From Sphingomonas sp. Leaf9 (lineage in GTDB: Bacteria > Pseudomonadota > Alphaproteobacteria > Sphingomonadales > Sphingomonadaceae): a stretch of 64,000 nucleotides of DNA. Location of the stretch: positions 620,001-684,000 of the forward strand of contig NZ_LMKC01000001.1 in NCBI RefSeq assembly GCF_001421355.1, written 5' to 3'. A program made the position numbers and the translations under genes. Shown in pieces: positions 8,950-19,491 of this stretch. Under the pieces are notes generated by a model, which was given only the letters and a program-made list of their open reading frames with translations, was not told the DNA's origin and ran no database searches. How positions within the stretch are numbered: position 1 is the stretch's first letter; each line of letters begins with the position of its first letter.

Positions 8950-11007
8950 ATGTCCAGTATGCTGACCACCGTGTTCAAGAGCGCGTTCCTGCTCACCGGC
9001 GTCGCGAGCGCCGCCATGGCCGCCGGGATGTTCCACCCCGCCGCGCCGGTCCAGACCGCTGCCCAGCCCGCTCCGGTCGTTCAGGCGGCAACCCCGCCCC
9101 GCCCCTTCGTCCTTGACGGACCAAGGCCGGCGGTGACCGCCCCTGCCTATGACCCGATCCAGCCGGTGCTGGCCGACTGGAAACGGTTGCAGCAATCCGA
9201 CAATTACCCGTTCACCGACTATGCCCGGTTCCTGCTGGCGCATCCGGGTTTTCCGGGGGAAACCAGTCGGCGCGCGGCGGCGGAGACGGTGCTGGCCGAT
9301 GGCGCGCAGGACCCGCCGACAACCTTGCGATTCTTCGACCGATATCCACCGATGACCGCCGCCGGACGGCTGCGCATGGCCGAAGCACTGGCAGCAACCG
9401 GGCGGATGGCCGAGGCGCAGGAGGCGGCACGCGCGGCATGGCGCCGGGGTGCGCTCAGGACCAATGACGAAGCGAAGCTGCTCGGCCGGTTCGCCTCTGC
9501 GCTAACGCCACAGGATCACGACGCGCGGATGGACCGGCTGTTGTGGCAGGGCGCGACCAGCGCCGCCAGCCGGCAGGCCGGCTATGTCTCGGCAGCGATG
9601 CGTCCGACCTTCGACGCGCGCATCGCCTTTCGCACCAGCGCGGCCGATGCCAGCGTGCGCGGCGAGCAGCCCGGCGTCGATCGTGCCGATCCGGGCTATA
9701 TCGCCGACCGCGCCAGCTGGTTGCGCGCGACCGGGCAGTCGGTGGCGGCGCGATCCTACCTTGCCCAACCGCGTCGGCTGTCGCGGACACCGGGCGATGT
9801 CGAGGAATGGCTGGAGGTGCTGCTGACCAATGCGAAAGGCGCGCAGGCGGACAGCCAGTTCGACCTAGCCTATCGCATCGCATCGCAGATCGACGACGCC
9901 TTCCCCGCCGGAACGGTCATCGCCGATGCCAGCTATGGCGAGCGCGACGAATATACCAGCCTCGCCTGGCTGGCGGGTACCTTGGCGCTGCAAAAGCTGA
10001 ACCGGCCGTCTGACGCGACGGGCATGTTCGCCCGCTATGCCAGCGGATCGCGCACGCCGACGGTCAGGACCAAGGGCTATTACTGGGCCGGTCGCGCAGC
10101 GGAGGTGGCGGGCGACCGGCCGACCGCCGATCGCTGGTATGCGCAGGCCGCCGATCTGGGCGACCTCTATTACGGGCAGCTGGCCAGCGAGCGGATCGGC
10201 CGGCCGCTGCGCGCACCGAGCAACACCGCCGATCCGGCCGCGATCCCGCCAGCGGTGCGCGCGGCGTACATGAACAGCGACGTGGTAAAGGCGACGCGTT
10301 ATCTCGGCCGTACCGGCCAGTACGCCGATCAGGGGCTGTTCGTCCGCAAGATCGCCGAGGATGCACGCAGCGACACCGACCATGCGCTGGCGGTCGAGCT
10401 GGCGCAGGCGATCGACCGCCCCGACCTGAGCGTCATGGTCGGGCGCAGCGCGCTGGTGAACGGGCATAGCGACTATACGCTGGCGGGCTATCCCTCGGTC
10501 CCGGTCAGCGGGGCGCAGCGCGACCAGTTCACGCTGATCCACGCCATCGCACGGCAGGAGAGCCAGTTCGACCGCACCGCCGTCAGCCGCACCGGCGCGC
10601 GCGGGCTGATGCAGCTGATGCCCGGCACGGCGAAGGAAACCGCCACCAAGCTGGGGCTGTCGTACAGCCCGACCTCGCTCAACGACCCGTCGTACAACAT
10701 GGCGCTGGGGTCGAGCTTCATCCAGCGAATGCTCGACTATTACGGCGGCAGCTACCCGCTGGCGGTCGCGGCGTATAATGCGGGGCCGGGTAATGTGAAC
10801 AAATGGCTGCGCGCCAATGGCGACCCGCGTACGCCGGGCGTCGACGTGGTCGATTGGGTCGAGAAGATCCCGTACAGCGAAACGCGCGGCTATGTGCAGC
10901 GCGTGCTGGAAAACGCGGTCGTCTATGACCTGATCCACACCGACAAGGCGCGGTCGCGCGGGCCCAACAACCTTAGCTGGTATCTGGGGAAGAACCGACC
11001 GGGATGA
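8950..11007 (+). CDS. Soluble lytic murein transglycosylase (Slt70-like)
   Basis: This 685-residue exported protein has a signal peptide (MLTTVFKSAFLLTGVASAAMA) and a long helical superhelix. Its C-terminal SLT catalytic domain shows IARQESQFD, with the catalytic glutamate near residue 537, then GARGLMQLMPGTA and AVAAYNAGPGNVNKW. It cleaves peptidoglycan to give 1,6-anhydromuropeptides in the periplasm. Starts at 8920, 8950 and 8959 are all in frame; 8950 or 8959 gives the best signal peptide. Its stop overlaps the greB start (ATGA), so the two are cotranscribed. Confidence 0.92.
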   Translation: MSSMLTTVFKSAFLLTGVASAAMAAGMFHPAAPVQTAAQPAPVVQAATPPRPFVLDGPRPAVTAPAYDPIQPVLADWKRLQQSDNYPFTDYARFLLAHPGFPGETSRRAAAETVLADGAQDPPTTLRFFDRYPPMTAAGRLRMAEALAATGRMAEAQEAARAAWRRGALRTNDEAKLLGRFASALTPQDHDARMDRLLWQGATSAASRQAGYVSAAMRPTFDARIAFRTSAADASVRGEQPGVDRADPGYIADRASWLRATGQSVAARSYLAQPRRLSRTPGDVEEWLEVLLTNAKGAQADSQFDLAYRIASQIDDAFPAGTVIADASYGERDEYTSLAWLAGTLALQKLNRPSDATGMFARYASGSRTPTVRTKGYYWAGRAAEVAGDRPTADRWYAQAADLGDLYYGQLASERIGRPLRAPSNTADPAAIPPAVRAAYMNSDVVKATRYLGRTGQYADQGLFVRKIAEDARSDTDHALAVELAQAIDRPDLSVMVGRSALVNGHSDYTLAGYPSVPVSGAQRDQFTLIHAIARQESQFDRTAVSRTGARGLMQLMPGTAKETATKLGLSYSPTSLNDPSYNMALGSSFIQRMLDYYGGSYPLAVAAYNAGPGNVNKWLRANGDPRTPGVDVVDWVEKIPYSETRGYVQRVLENAVVYDLIHTDKARSRGPNNLSWYLGKNRPG

Positions 11008-11486
11008 CCGAGCCGCGTCCGAACTACATCACGCCCGCGGGCTATGCCGTGTTGAAGGCCGAATATGACCAGCTGCTGGGGAGCGAGCGCCCGAAGCTGG
11101 TCGATGTCATCGCCTGGGCCGCCGGCAATGGCGACCGGTCGGAAAATGGCGACTATATCTATGGTCGCAAGCGCCTGCGCGAGATCGACCGGCGGCTGGG
11201 CTTCCTTGCCAAGCGGATGAAGGCGGCGCGGGTGGTCGACCCCACCACCCAGACCGAGCGTGGCCGGGCATGGTTCGGCGCGACCGTCACCATCGCCGAC
11301 GAAGACGATAACCCCCGCATCCTCGAACTGGTCGGCGATGACGAGGCGGATGCCGGCGCGGGTCGCATCGGCTGGAACTCGCCGATGGCCCGCGCGCTCC
11401 GCGGGAGCGCGGTCGGCGATGTGCGTACCGTCGTGCTACCGGCGGGGGCGAAGGAATATGAGGTGATGGCGATCACCTATCCGTGA
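11004..11486 (+). CDS. greB: Transcript cleavage factor GreB
   Basis: This 160-residue GreA/GreB-family protein has an N-terminal coiled coil containing NGDRSENGDYIYGRKRLREIDRR, the GreB-type tip, and a C-terminal FKBP-like domain ending EYEVMAITYP. It stimulates RNA polymerase to cleave backtracked transcripts. It overlaps the transglycosylase stop by ATGA, and the following lipoprotein frame begins at its stop, so it sits in a small operon. The tip residues and the NGDYIYG motif favour GreB over GreA. Confidence 0.93.
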   Translation: MTEPRPNYITPAGYAVLKAEYDQLLGSERPKLVDVIAWAAGNGDRSENGDYIYGRKRLREIDRRLGFLAKRMKAARVVDPTTQTERGRAWFGATVTIADEDDNPRILELVGDDEADAGAGRIGWNSPMARALRGSAVGDVRTVVLPAGAKEYEVMAITYP

Positions 11487-11503
11487 CGGTTCGGGGGAAG
11501 GCC

Positions 11504-11860
11504 ATGCGGTTGAACGCTGCGATGCTGGGCATGATGCTGCTGTCGGGGTGCGGCGATGCACCGGCGGACGAGCCGTCGATTCGGATCGAGGTCCGCACGA
11601 TCCATCCGCCGGAGGCACCGTCCCCCACCCCGACGCCCGGCCTTCCCGTCGATGTGATCGCCTTTCGCCTGAAGCGGGACGAATGCGACCAGCTGCGCGG
11701 CGAAGAGCCCACCGGCCCGGCGCGCGCCGCGGCGCTGCGCTATGGCATGGAGCGGACCTGCACCGGCACCGACGCCGCCCTCCGCGCGCTGCGCCAGCGC
11801 CATGCCGGCGACCCGGCGGTGATCGCCGCGCTGGCGGGCTATGACGACGCGATCGAATAA
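11504..11860 (+). CDS. Small predicted lipoprotein, unknown function
   Basis: The 118-residue product starts MRLNAAMLGMMLLSGCGDAP, a lipoprotein signal with a lipobox LSGC, followed by a proline-rich linker. The remainder has no recognised domain. ATG at 11504 follows a strong GGGGGAAGG at a good distance. A GTG at 11483 overlapping the greB stop is an alternative start that would add seven residues. It is the last gene of the transglycosylase-greB operon. Confidence 0.7.
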   Translation: MRLNAAMLGMMLLSGCGDAPADEPSIRIEVRTIHPPEAPSPTPTPGLPVDVIAFRLKRDECDQLRGEEPTGPARAAALRYGMERTCTGTDAALRALRQRHAGDPAVIAALAGYDDAIE

Positions 11861-11924
11861 CGATCGGGCTTCGCGGCGGACGGTTTCGGTCGCCAGCCGG
11901 GATCGCGTGCGATAGACCGGCGCC

Positions 11925-12701
11925 ATGGCCACCCATAATGCTCCCACCGGCAACGTCGCGTTGCTGATCGATGCCGACAATGCCGGCGCCGCCTATCTCG
12001 ATTCCGTACTGACGGTGCTGGCCGAATTCGGCACGGTCAACGTCCGCCGCGCCTATGGCAATTGGGAAAAGCCGGGGCTGAAGAGCTGGAAGGCGCTGCT
12101 GATGCGCCACGGCATCGAACCGTTCCAGCAGTTCGACATCACCAAGGGCAAGAACGCGACCGACATGCGCATGACCATCGACGCGATGGACCTGCTTCTG
12201 CGCGGACGCATCACCGGCTTTGGCATCATGTCGTCAGACAGCGACTTCATGCCGCTGGCGCAGCGCATCCGGCAGGAAGGGGTACCGGTCTACGGCTTCG
12301 GCACCGACCGCACGCCAGAGGGGTTCCGCGAGAGCTGCACCCGGTTCATCGATGTCGCGTCGCTGGACGTCGAGGATGTGGCGAACATGCCGCTGCCCCC
12401 GGCGATCAGTGGCACCCCTACCCCCGCCACGACCCCGGCGACCAGGCCCGACCCCACCCCGGCACGCAAGAGCCAGAAGGTCGACGCCGCGCTCGTGAAG
12501 CTGCTGTCGGATGCCTATGACGCATCGAAGGTCGACAAGCGCGGCTTTGCCAGCCTGTCCGAAGTCGGCCAGCGCGCGGCCAACCGGTCGAGCTTCGACA
12601 CGCGGAACTATGGGTTCAAGCGGCTGTCGGACCTGATCGAAAAGGTGAAGGCGTTCGAGGTGGAACGGCGCGATACCGGGGTGTTCGTCAAGCTGGTGTG
12701 A
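11925..12701 (+). CDS. NYN (PIN-like) domain protein with C-terminal OST-HTH/LOTUS domain
   Basis: This 258-residue protein begins with an NYN/DUF88 (LabA-like) domain. The acidic residues of LLIDADNAG (about D16 and D18), KNATDMRMTIDAMDLL and SSDSDFMPL match the metal site of PIN-type nucleases. After a proline/threonine-rich linker (about 163-185), the C-terminal 75 residues (LSDAYDASKVDKRGFASLSE, YGFKRLSDLIEKV, FVKLV) fit an OST-HTH/LOTUS RNA-binding domain. The combination suggests an RNA-directed nuclease or RNA-binding regulator; the substrate is unknown. Confidence 0.85.
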   Translation: MATHNAPTGNVALLIDADNAGAAYLDSVLTVLAEFGTVNVRRAYGNWEKPGLKSWKALLMRHGIEPFQQFDITKGKNATDMRMTIDAMDLLLRGRITGFGIMSSDSDFMPLAQRIRQEGVPVYGFGTDRTPEGFRESCTRFIDVASLDVEDVANMPLPPAISGTPTPATTPATRPDPTPARKSQKVDAALVKLLSDAYDASKVDKRGFASLSEVGQRAANRSSFDTRNYGFKRLSDLIEKVKAFEVERRDTGVFVKLV

Positions 12702-12720
12702 TCCAGCTCTCCCCCAAGAA

Positions 12721-12905
12721 ACCGTTCGTGCTGAGTAGGGGCTGAGCGAAGTCGAAGACCCGTATCGAAGCATCTACCCCAAGCGGTCCTTCGATACGCC
12801 CTTTCGACTTCGCTCAATGGCTACTCAGGACGAACGGTGGGGAGCGAGGAGATGCCTTCTCGACGGTCGGTTCTCGACAGGCTCGAACCTGCTCGAAGCA
12901 AACGG
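12721..12905. repeat. Palindromic repeat pair, second copy
   Basis: The segment 12721-12838 begins ACCGTTCGTGCTGAGTAG and ends CTACTCAGGACGAACGGT, with long inner inverted arms around GAAGTCGAAGACCCGTATCGA. The segment 12858-12905 carries half of the CTCGACAGGCTCGAAC family. It fills the space between the convergent NYN and histidine kinase genes, where it may act as a shared transcript-end structure. Confidence 0.75.
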
Positions 12906-12927
12906 GGATGGCGCGTGGGGCTGCTGC

Positions 12928-14109
12928 CTACACCGCCTCGGGCAACGGCATCACGAACGACACATGCGTCCCCGGCCCGGCATCCTCGAAATTGAGCGTG
13001 CCGCCCAACTGCCGCGCCAGACTGGATACCATCCGCATCCCCAGGCTGGTCGGGCGCGCTGCCGCCGGATCGAAGCCCGCCGGTAGCCCCTGTCCCCGGT
13101 CGACGACCTCCAGCGACAGCTGCCCATCTGCGCAGCGGGTTTCGATCCTGACCGCGCCACCGCCTTCGCCATAGGCATATTTGATCGCGTTGGTGACCAG
13201 TTCGGTCAGCAACAGCCCCAGCGGGATCGCGGTGTCGCCGCTGACGACCAGCGGTTCGATCTCGCAATCGATGGCGTGGTCGGGGGCCTGTTCCTTCAAC
13301 TGCTCGACGATGCCGCACAGCAGCCGGTCGAGCGCGACGACGCCGACCCGGTCGCCCTGCCACAATTGGTCGTGCGCCTGGCCGATGGCGACGATCCGCG
13401 CCTGGGCATCGCCCAGCATCCGCTGCACGCGCGGGTCGTCATCCTCGCGCATCTGCAGGTTGAGCATGGCGGACACCATCGCCAGGCTGTTCTTGACCCG
13501 GTGCGATGCCTCGCGCGTCAGCAATTCCTGATGCTCAATCGCGGCGCGCAGCGAGGCTTCGGCCTCCAGCCGCTCGATCGCGACGCCGATCAGGTTGGCG
13601 AAGCCCTGCATGAAGGCAAGGTCGTCCTCCTCGAACCGGCCGTCCTTGCGGCTGTCGACCTCCAGCACGCCGAAGCGGCGGCCGTTCGCCTCGACCAGCA
13701 CGTTGATCGCGCGCTTGACGCCGTGGTCGGCCATGAAGCCCGGCGTGCGGAAGCGCTTCTCGTCGCCCAGATGGTTGGAGATCACCGCCTCGCCGGTGCG
13801 GAAGGCGAAGCCGGCGGGCGAGGCGAGGTCGTCGCCCATCTCCGCCTGGCCCACCACGCCGTCATCCCAGCCGATGCCGGCACGGACGATCAGCGTGCCG
13901 CCCTGGTCGTCGTGATGCAGGAACTTGGCAAGCCGCGTCCGCATGCCGCGCGCGGCCAGCTCGACCGCCGCCCGCACGATCTCGTCGATGTCGCGGCTGC
14001 GCAGCGCGATGCCGCCGAACTCGGCCAGGATGCGCTGCTGGTCGAGGCGATAGCGGATCGCATCGGCGGGATCATCCGACCCCGCCCCGTTTTCCTCGAC
14101 CACCGGCAT
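12928..14109 (-). CDS. GAF-domain sensor histidine kinase (HisKA_2 type)
   Basis: The 393-residue protein has an N-terminal GAF domain (about residues 20-190, with VLEVDSRKDGRFEEDDLAF). It is followed by a HisKA_2 phosphoacceptor segment with TREASHRVKNSLAMVSAMLN and a HATPase domain (LLTELVTNAIKYAYGEG, VDRGQGLPAGFD, SLGMRMVSSLARQLGG). There is no membrane segment. This kinase class often acts with PhyR/EcfG general stress signalling or blue-light pathways in alphaproteobacteria, but no partner gene lies next to it. It begins 4 bases after the ettA stop, so it is probably cotranscribed with ettA. Confidence 0.88.
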   Translation of the reverse strand: MPVVEENGAGSDDPADAIRYRLDQQRILAEFGGIALRSRDIDEIVRAAVELAARGMRTRLAKFLHHDDQGGTLIVRAGIGWDDGVVGQAEMGDDLASPAGFAFRTGEAVISNHLGDEKRFRTPGFMADHGVKRAINVLVEANGRRFGVLEVDSRKDGRFEEDDLAFMQGFANLIGVAIERLEAEASLRAAIEHQELLTREASHRVKNSLAMVSAMLNLQMREDDDPRVQRMLGDAQARIVAIGQAHDQLWQGDRVGVVALDRLLCGIVEQLKEQAPDHAIDCEIEPLVVSGDTAIPLGLLLTELVTNAIKYAYGEGGGAVRIETRCADGQLSLEVVDRGQGLPAGFDPAAARPTSLGMRMVSSLARQLGGTLNFEDAGPGTHVSFVMPLPEAV

Positions 14110-14113
14110 CAGC

Positions 14114-15793
<1,680 letters not shown>

Positions 15794-16224
15794 TGCCGAA
15801 GGCTCCGTTTCGAATATCGGGGGTGGTATGACAGGTTCTGCCGCGATGTAGCGCTGGGCCGGCGAATTGGCAACGCGGCCACCATGGACCGAACGCAGGC
15901 GGCCCCGCCCGATTCGGCCAGCCGCTATCCTGTGCCGGGCAGGCGTTACGATGCGGTATACGCTGCGATACACGGCACGGGCGCGCGATGGGCGATCACC
16001 ATTCGCAGACGCAGCATGACGCTGCGGAAACCGGGCGTTTCTGCCCTATTTGGGGAGGGTTTCGCGGTTCGTCGCGCCCCTGCCACGGTCCACCATTGGT
16101 CGCAAAGCCGCATTCCTGCCACAATCGGACATTGACGGCGGCGGGGAAGGCGCTATTGCGGCTATCTCGCGACGGCGGTGACGCCGGGATATTCGCGAAA
16201 TGGAATTTTCAGGGAGTAACCCGA
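15794..16224. other. 431-base intergenic region with no recognised gene
   Basis: This gap separates divergent ettA and the small lipoprotein gene. Short open stretches are present on the plus strand but have no start signals or recognisable products. An AGGGAG ribosome binding site for the lipoprotein gene is visible just before 16225. Promoters for both neighbours must lie here, but I could not place them. Confidence 0.5.
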
Positions 16225-16470
16225 ATGAAGAAGATCATGCTCGTCGCCGCCGCCGCCGGCCTCCTCTCGGTCGCAGCCTGCAAGAACACCCCGACCGACA
16301 ACGCTGCCGACGCAGCTTCGGACAACCTGGAAATGCTGGCCGACAACCTGGAAGCCCAGGCTGAGAACACCTCGAACGAAGCCGTTGCGGCCGACCTGAT
16401 GAACGCTTCGGAAAACGCCGAAGACGCTTCGGACGCGATCGAGAACGCAGCCGAGCACAACGGCATGTAA
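16225..16470 (+). CDS. Small alanine-rich predicted lipoprotein
   Basis: This 81-residue protein starts MKKIMLVAAAAGLLSVAACK, a lipoprotein signal with the lipobox VAAC. The mature part is acidic and rich in Ala, Asn, Asp and Glu (DNLEMLADNLEAQAENTSNE), probably one long helix. It resembles small entericidin- or Lpp-like structural lipoproteins in size and composition, but no family is claimed. AGGGAG precedes the start by about 8 bases and a strong terminator follows. Confidence 0.75.
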   Translation: MKKIMLVAAAAGLLSVAACKNTPTDNAADAASDNLEMLADNLEAQAENTSNEAVAADLMNASENAEDASDAIENAAEHNGM

Positions 16471-16516
16471 TTCCTGTTCCCGCGTCACCGCGACGCGGGA
16501 AACCGGAGTTCGAAAA

Positions 16517-16549
16517 GGGGCGCCCCGGCAACGGTGGCGCCCCTTTTTT
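16517..16549 (+). terminator. Rho-independent terminator of the small lipoprotein gene
   Basis: The stem GGGGCGCC/GGCGCCCC has an 11-base loop and is followed by six T residues. It lies 47 bases after the lipoprotein stop codon. Confidence 0.88.
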
Positions 16550-16754
16550 ATGGCCAGAAGCGGGTCGTTACGCGACCAGAAGCACGATGGCGTGATTAAG
16601 GCGCGATTGCGACCGGTCAGTGATCGAATGTTGCGCGCTGCGGCGCGGTATGAAGTTGTTAGATTTCTGCCCCAGACGGCCTCGCCAGCCGTCGTTCCGG
16701 TTCAGATGGCTTCTCACGCACCTCGCCCCGCCACTCTATCCAACGCCTGCCGCG

Positions 16755-17120
16755 CGCTTCATCGACCTGGAGCGGAAGCTACGTCAGGATTGGGCTTCCG
16801 ATGGTCGTCAGGATGATCGTTTTGACGATGACACCCGCGGCGCGGTACGTTTCGGCACGGACGGGATCGACATGTCGAACCACTGCACGCGACAACTCGA
16901 CGGCGTACTCTCGACCGCCCGAGCGCTGCTCCCGATCGCCGATGCGGTGAACGGCCAGATCAAGACTCTTGCCGATTCCGGCATTCGCTCGGGGCTGGAC
17001 GTGGTGCAGATGCTGGCGCTGGGCGCGGATGCCATCATGATCGGCCGCGCCTTCATCCATACGCTGACCGGCGAACGGTCAATCGCCGAGATCGACCGGC
17101 CGAGCCTGGTCGGTGGATAG
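16755..17120 (+). pseudogene. Remnant of L-lactate dehydrogenase (FMN-dependent LldD family)
   Basis: The translation from about 16820 reads [17 protein letters not shown], then [33 protein letters not shown] and [15 protein letters not shown], matching the C-terminal FMN-binding part of LldD. The SNHGGRQLDG motif is damaged ([10 protein letters not shown]). About 25 residues seem missing between GRAFIHTL and TGERSIAEI. Upstream sequence from about 16755 looks like frameshifted LldD, and the N-terminal two thirds is absent. The fragment lies between a terminator and the tRNA-Pro gene, with no start signals. It is a decayed gene; LldD would oxidise L-lactate to pyruvate. Confidence 0.82.
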
Positions 17121-17132
17121 CGCTGAAGAAGG

Positions 17133-17210
<78 letters not shown>

Positions 17211-17255
17211 ACGCGAAGCGCGGCCCTAGTCGCAAACGCCGCGTAGCACAAGCGT

Positions 17256-17331
17256 TGGTGGGCCCGGCAGGACTCGAACCCGCAACCTAGCCGTTATGAG
17301 CGGCCAGCTCTAACCATTGAGCTACAGGCCC
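17256..17331 (-). tRNA. tRNA with anticodon CAT, probably tRNA-Ile2
   Basis: The reverse strand folds with acceptor GGGCCTG/CGGGCCC, an anticodon loop CTCATAA (anticodon CAT), T-arm GGTTCGAGTCC and encoded CCA. The D-arm AGCTCAATGGTTAGAGC is one base shorter than in elongator tRNA-Met and resembles the bacterial Ile2 species, whose CAT is modified to lysidine by TilS to read AUA. Elongator Met remains the alternative. It is not initiator-like, since it lacks GGG/CCC pairs in the anticodon stem. Confidence 0.85.
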
Positions 17332-17410
17332 CACGCTTGTGCAGGCGCTGCGATAGCGTCGGGCGCGGGGGCGGCGCAAGTGGGATGATGCCCCTGCCCC
17401 GTCGCGGCGA

Positions 17411-18433
17411 TCAGGCGGAGTCGCGTTCGACCAGGATCGGCGACATCACCACCGATGGCGCATCCTCCCCCGCGATCCGGCGGAACAGCGCGGACACCAT
17501 CTCGTTCGCGCCCTGTGCAATGTCCTGCCGCACGGTCGTGATGCGCGGCACGGCGCTAATCGCCAGCGGCAGGTCGTCATAGCCGACCACCGGCATGTCC
17601 GCCGGCACCCGGATGCCCCGGTCGGCAAGCACGCGCAGCGCCGTCAGCGCAATGACGTCAGACGCGGCGGCGATCCCGTCGATCTGCCCTCCCACCCGGT
17701 CGAGATGCGCGGCAATCTCCTGCTCCATGATGTCGGAGGCGAGGTGGGTGTCCAACTGGACCGGCGGGTCGGCGATGCCGGCAAAGGCCAGCGCCTGCGC
17801 CACCCCTTCGCAACGTTGGCGGATTTCGGGCGCGCGCAGTTCGCCCAGAAAGGCGATACGCCGCGCGCCGCGTTCAATCAGCCGTTCACCGGCCAGCCGC
17901 CCGCCCGCGATATTGTCGGTACCGACCGCGCAATGGACCTGCCCGGGCAGGTTGCTGCTGCCCCACGCCACCAGCGGGCGATAGCGGCGGGCAACGCGTT
18001 CGATCGTGTGGAACTGGTCCGACTGACCGATCAGCAGCACGCCGTCGAGCATGCCCGAATCGACGATCCGCTCCAGCCAGTCGGTCGCATCGGGAATGAC
18101 CCGCGACAGCATCAGGTCATAACCGTCTTCGGTCAGCCGATCGGCGAGGAAGCCGAGCATCGTCATGAAGAACGGGTCCGACAGGTGCTGGCGGCGTTCA
18201 TGGCCCAGCGGCACGACCACGCCGATCACCCCCGTCCGCTGCGTCCGCAGCCGGCTGGCCATCTGGTTCGGGCGAAAGCTGTGCTCGGCGGCCAGCGCCT
18301 GGATGCGGTCGCGCGTCTCCGCATTGACCAGCGATTTTCCGGCCAGCGCGCGCGACACCGTGCCGGGCGACACCCCGGCCAGCCGGGCAAGATCGGCGAT
18401 CGTCCGTACGCGGGAGGGAGTTGTTTCGTCCAT
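17411..18433 (-). CDS. LacI-family transcriptional regulator (sugar kinase neighbour)
   Basis: The protein of about 340 residues has an N-terminal HTH (TIADLARLAGVSPGTVSRAL) with hinge region, then a periplasmic-binding-like effector domain (TGVIGVVVPLG; VVGYDDLPLAIS). An ATG at 18460 would add nine residues; MDETTPSRVRTIADLARLAG from 18433 is more typical. It is divergent from the ROK kinase gene across about 170 bases holding an operator-like sequence, so it probably controls that gene and itself in response to a sugar or sugar phosphate. Confidence 0.88.
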   Translation of the reverse strand: MDETTPSRVRTIADLARLAGVSPGTVSRALAGKSLVNAETRDRIQALAAEHSFRPNQMASRLRTQRTGVIGVVVPLGHERRQHLSDPFFMTMLGFLADRLTEDGYDLMLSRVIPDATDWLERIVDSGMLDGVLLIGQSDQFHTIERVARRYRPLVAWGSSNLPGQVHCAVGTDNIAGGRLAGERLIERGARRIAFLGELRAPEIRQRCEGVAQALAFAGIADPPVQLDTHLASDIMEQEIAAHLDRVGGQIDGIAAASDVIALTALRVLADRGIRVPADMPVVGYDDLPLAISAVPRITTVRQDIAQGANEMVSALFRRIAGEDAPSVVMSPILVERDSA

Positions 18434-18496
18434 GTCGCTGCTTGTACGAACATATTCCATCGGTCTGCCAGCAGAATGTGCGGGTCGGGGCGCGCA

Positions 18497-18513
18497 ATTG
18501 CAAACGATTGCGA
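18497..18513. promoter_or_regulatory. Candidate LacI-type operator between regulator and ROK kinase
   Basis: TTGCAAACGATTGCGA is an imperfect palindrome around a central CG, matching the general form of LacI/GalR-family operators. It lies in the divergent region between the LacI gene (start near 18433) and the ROK kinase gene (start 18601). Confidence 0.5.
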
Positions 18514-18600
18514 AGGTGGTTAATGGCTGGTCGCAATACCCCGGCTTGCGGCGACGATCGTCGTTGCGGCAGGATCGGGCTTCAGCGGAGAGGGCTAGCG

Positions 18601-19482
18601 ATGGTTGCGGACAGGATGGTTGCCGGTGTCGAACTGGGCGGAACCAAGTCGATCGCGGTGATCGGACAGAGCGACACGATCGTCGACCGGTTTCGCGTAC
18701 CGACCACGACCCCGGACGAGACGCTGGGTGCGCTGTCGGCGAAACTGGCCGAATGGCAGCAGGTGCATCGCCCGGCAGCGATCGGCATTGCCAGCTTCGG
18801 CCCGATCGCGGTCGCGGACGGGCGGATGCTGCCCACGCCCAAGCCGCAGTGGGCCGGCGCCGATATCGTCGGGCCGCTTTCCGCCGGGTTCGACCGGGTG
18901 GCGTTCCATACCGACGTGACCGGCGCGGCGCTGGGCGAGGGCAGATACGGCGCGGGCATCGGCCTGTCCGATTTCCTGTACGTCACGGTCGGCACCGGTG
19001 TCGGCATGGGGATCATCGTCAACGGCCAGCCGGTCACCGGCATGATGCATCCCGAGGCCGGGCATCTGCGCGTGCGGCGTCGTGCCGGGGACGATTTCGC
19101 CGGGGCATGCCCGTTCCACGACGACTGTCTGGAAGGGCTGGTCAGCGGCCCGGCGATCGCTGCGCGGGCGGGCAAACCGGCGCATCTGCTGAACGCCGAC
19201 GATCCGGCGTGGCGCGACGTTGCCGATGCACTGGGTGAGGCGTTCGCGATGCTGTTCCTCACCCTCTCCCCTGCCCGCATCATCGTCGGCGGTGGAGTCG
19301 GGCTGGGCCAGCCGCACGTCCTGCCGATGGTGCGCGACCGCACCGTCGCCGCGCTGGCCGGCTATCTGGGTTTCGTCGACGAACACTCGATCGGCGAACG
19401 GATCGTGCCGGCGGGTTTGGGCGACGAAGCCGGCCCGCTCGGCACGCTGGTCATGGCAGAGGGCGTGCTCGCCACCGCTTGA
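18601..19482 (+). CDS. ROK-family sugar kinase, probably fructokinase
   Basis: This 293-residue protein has the ROK ATP site near the N-terminus (AGVELGGTKSIAVIG), the glycine-rich YVTVGTGVGMGII, HPEAGHLRV with the catalytic-site motif, and the zinc motif CPFHDDCLEGLVSGPAI. That last motif is typical of the fructokinase branch. It phosphorylates a hexose entering central metabolism. ATG at 18601 follows GGAGAGGG. The gene is divergent from a LacI regulator and adjacent to the GH3 beta-glucosidase locus, which fits catabolism of released sugars. Glucose or mannose kinase activity cannot be excluded. Confidence 0.85.
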   Translation: MVADRMVAGVELGGTKSIAVIGQSDTIVDRFRVPTTTPDETLGALSAKLAEWQQVHRPAAIGIASFGPIAVADGRMLPTPKPQWAGADIVGPLSAGFDRVAFHTDVTGAALGEGRYGAGIGLSDFLYVTVGTGVGMGIIVNGQPVTGMMHPEAGHLRVRRRAGDDFAGACPFHDDCLEGLVSGPAIAARAGKPAHLLNADDPAWRDVADALGEAFAMLFLTLSPARIIVGGGVGLGQPHVLPMVRDRTVAALAGYLGFVDEHSIGERIVPAGLGDEAGPLGTLVMAEGVLATA

Positions 19483-19491
19483 CTTGCAGGA

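Noticed and set aside
12721-12905. Small RNA gene between the NYN and histidine kinase genes
   Set aside because: The hairpins belong to repeat families found elsewhere in the window, and no promoter is visible.
15794-16224. A small gene in the ettA-lipoprotein gap
   Set aside because: Open stretches lack start signals and give Arg/Pro-rich products with no recognisable features.
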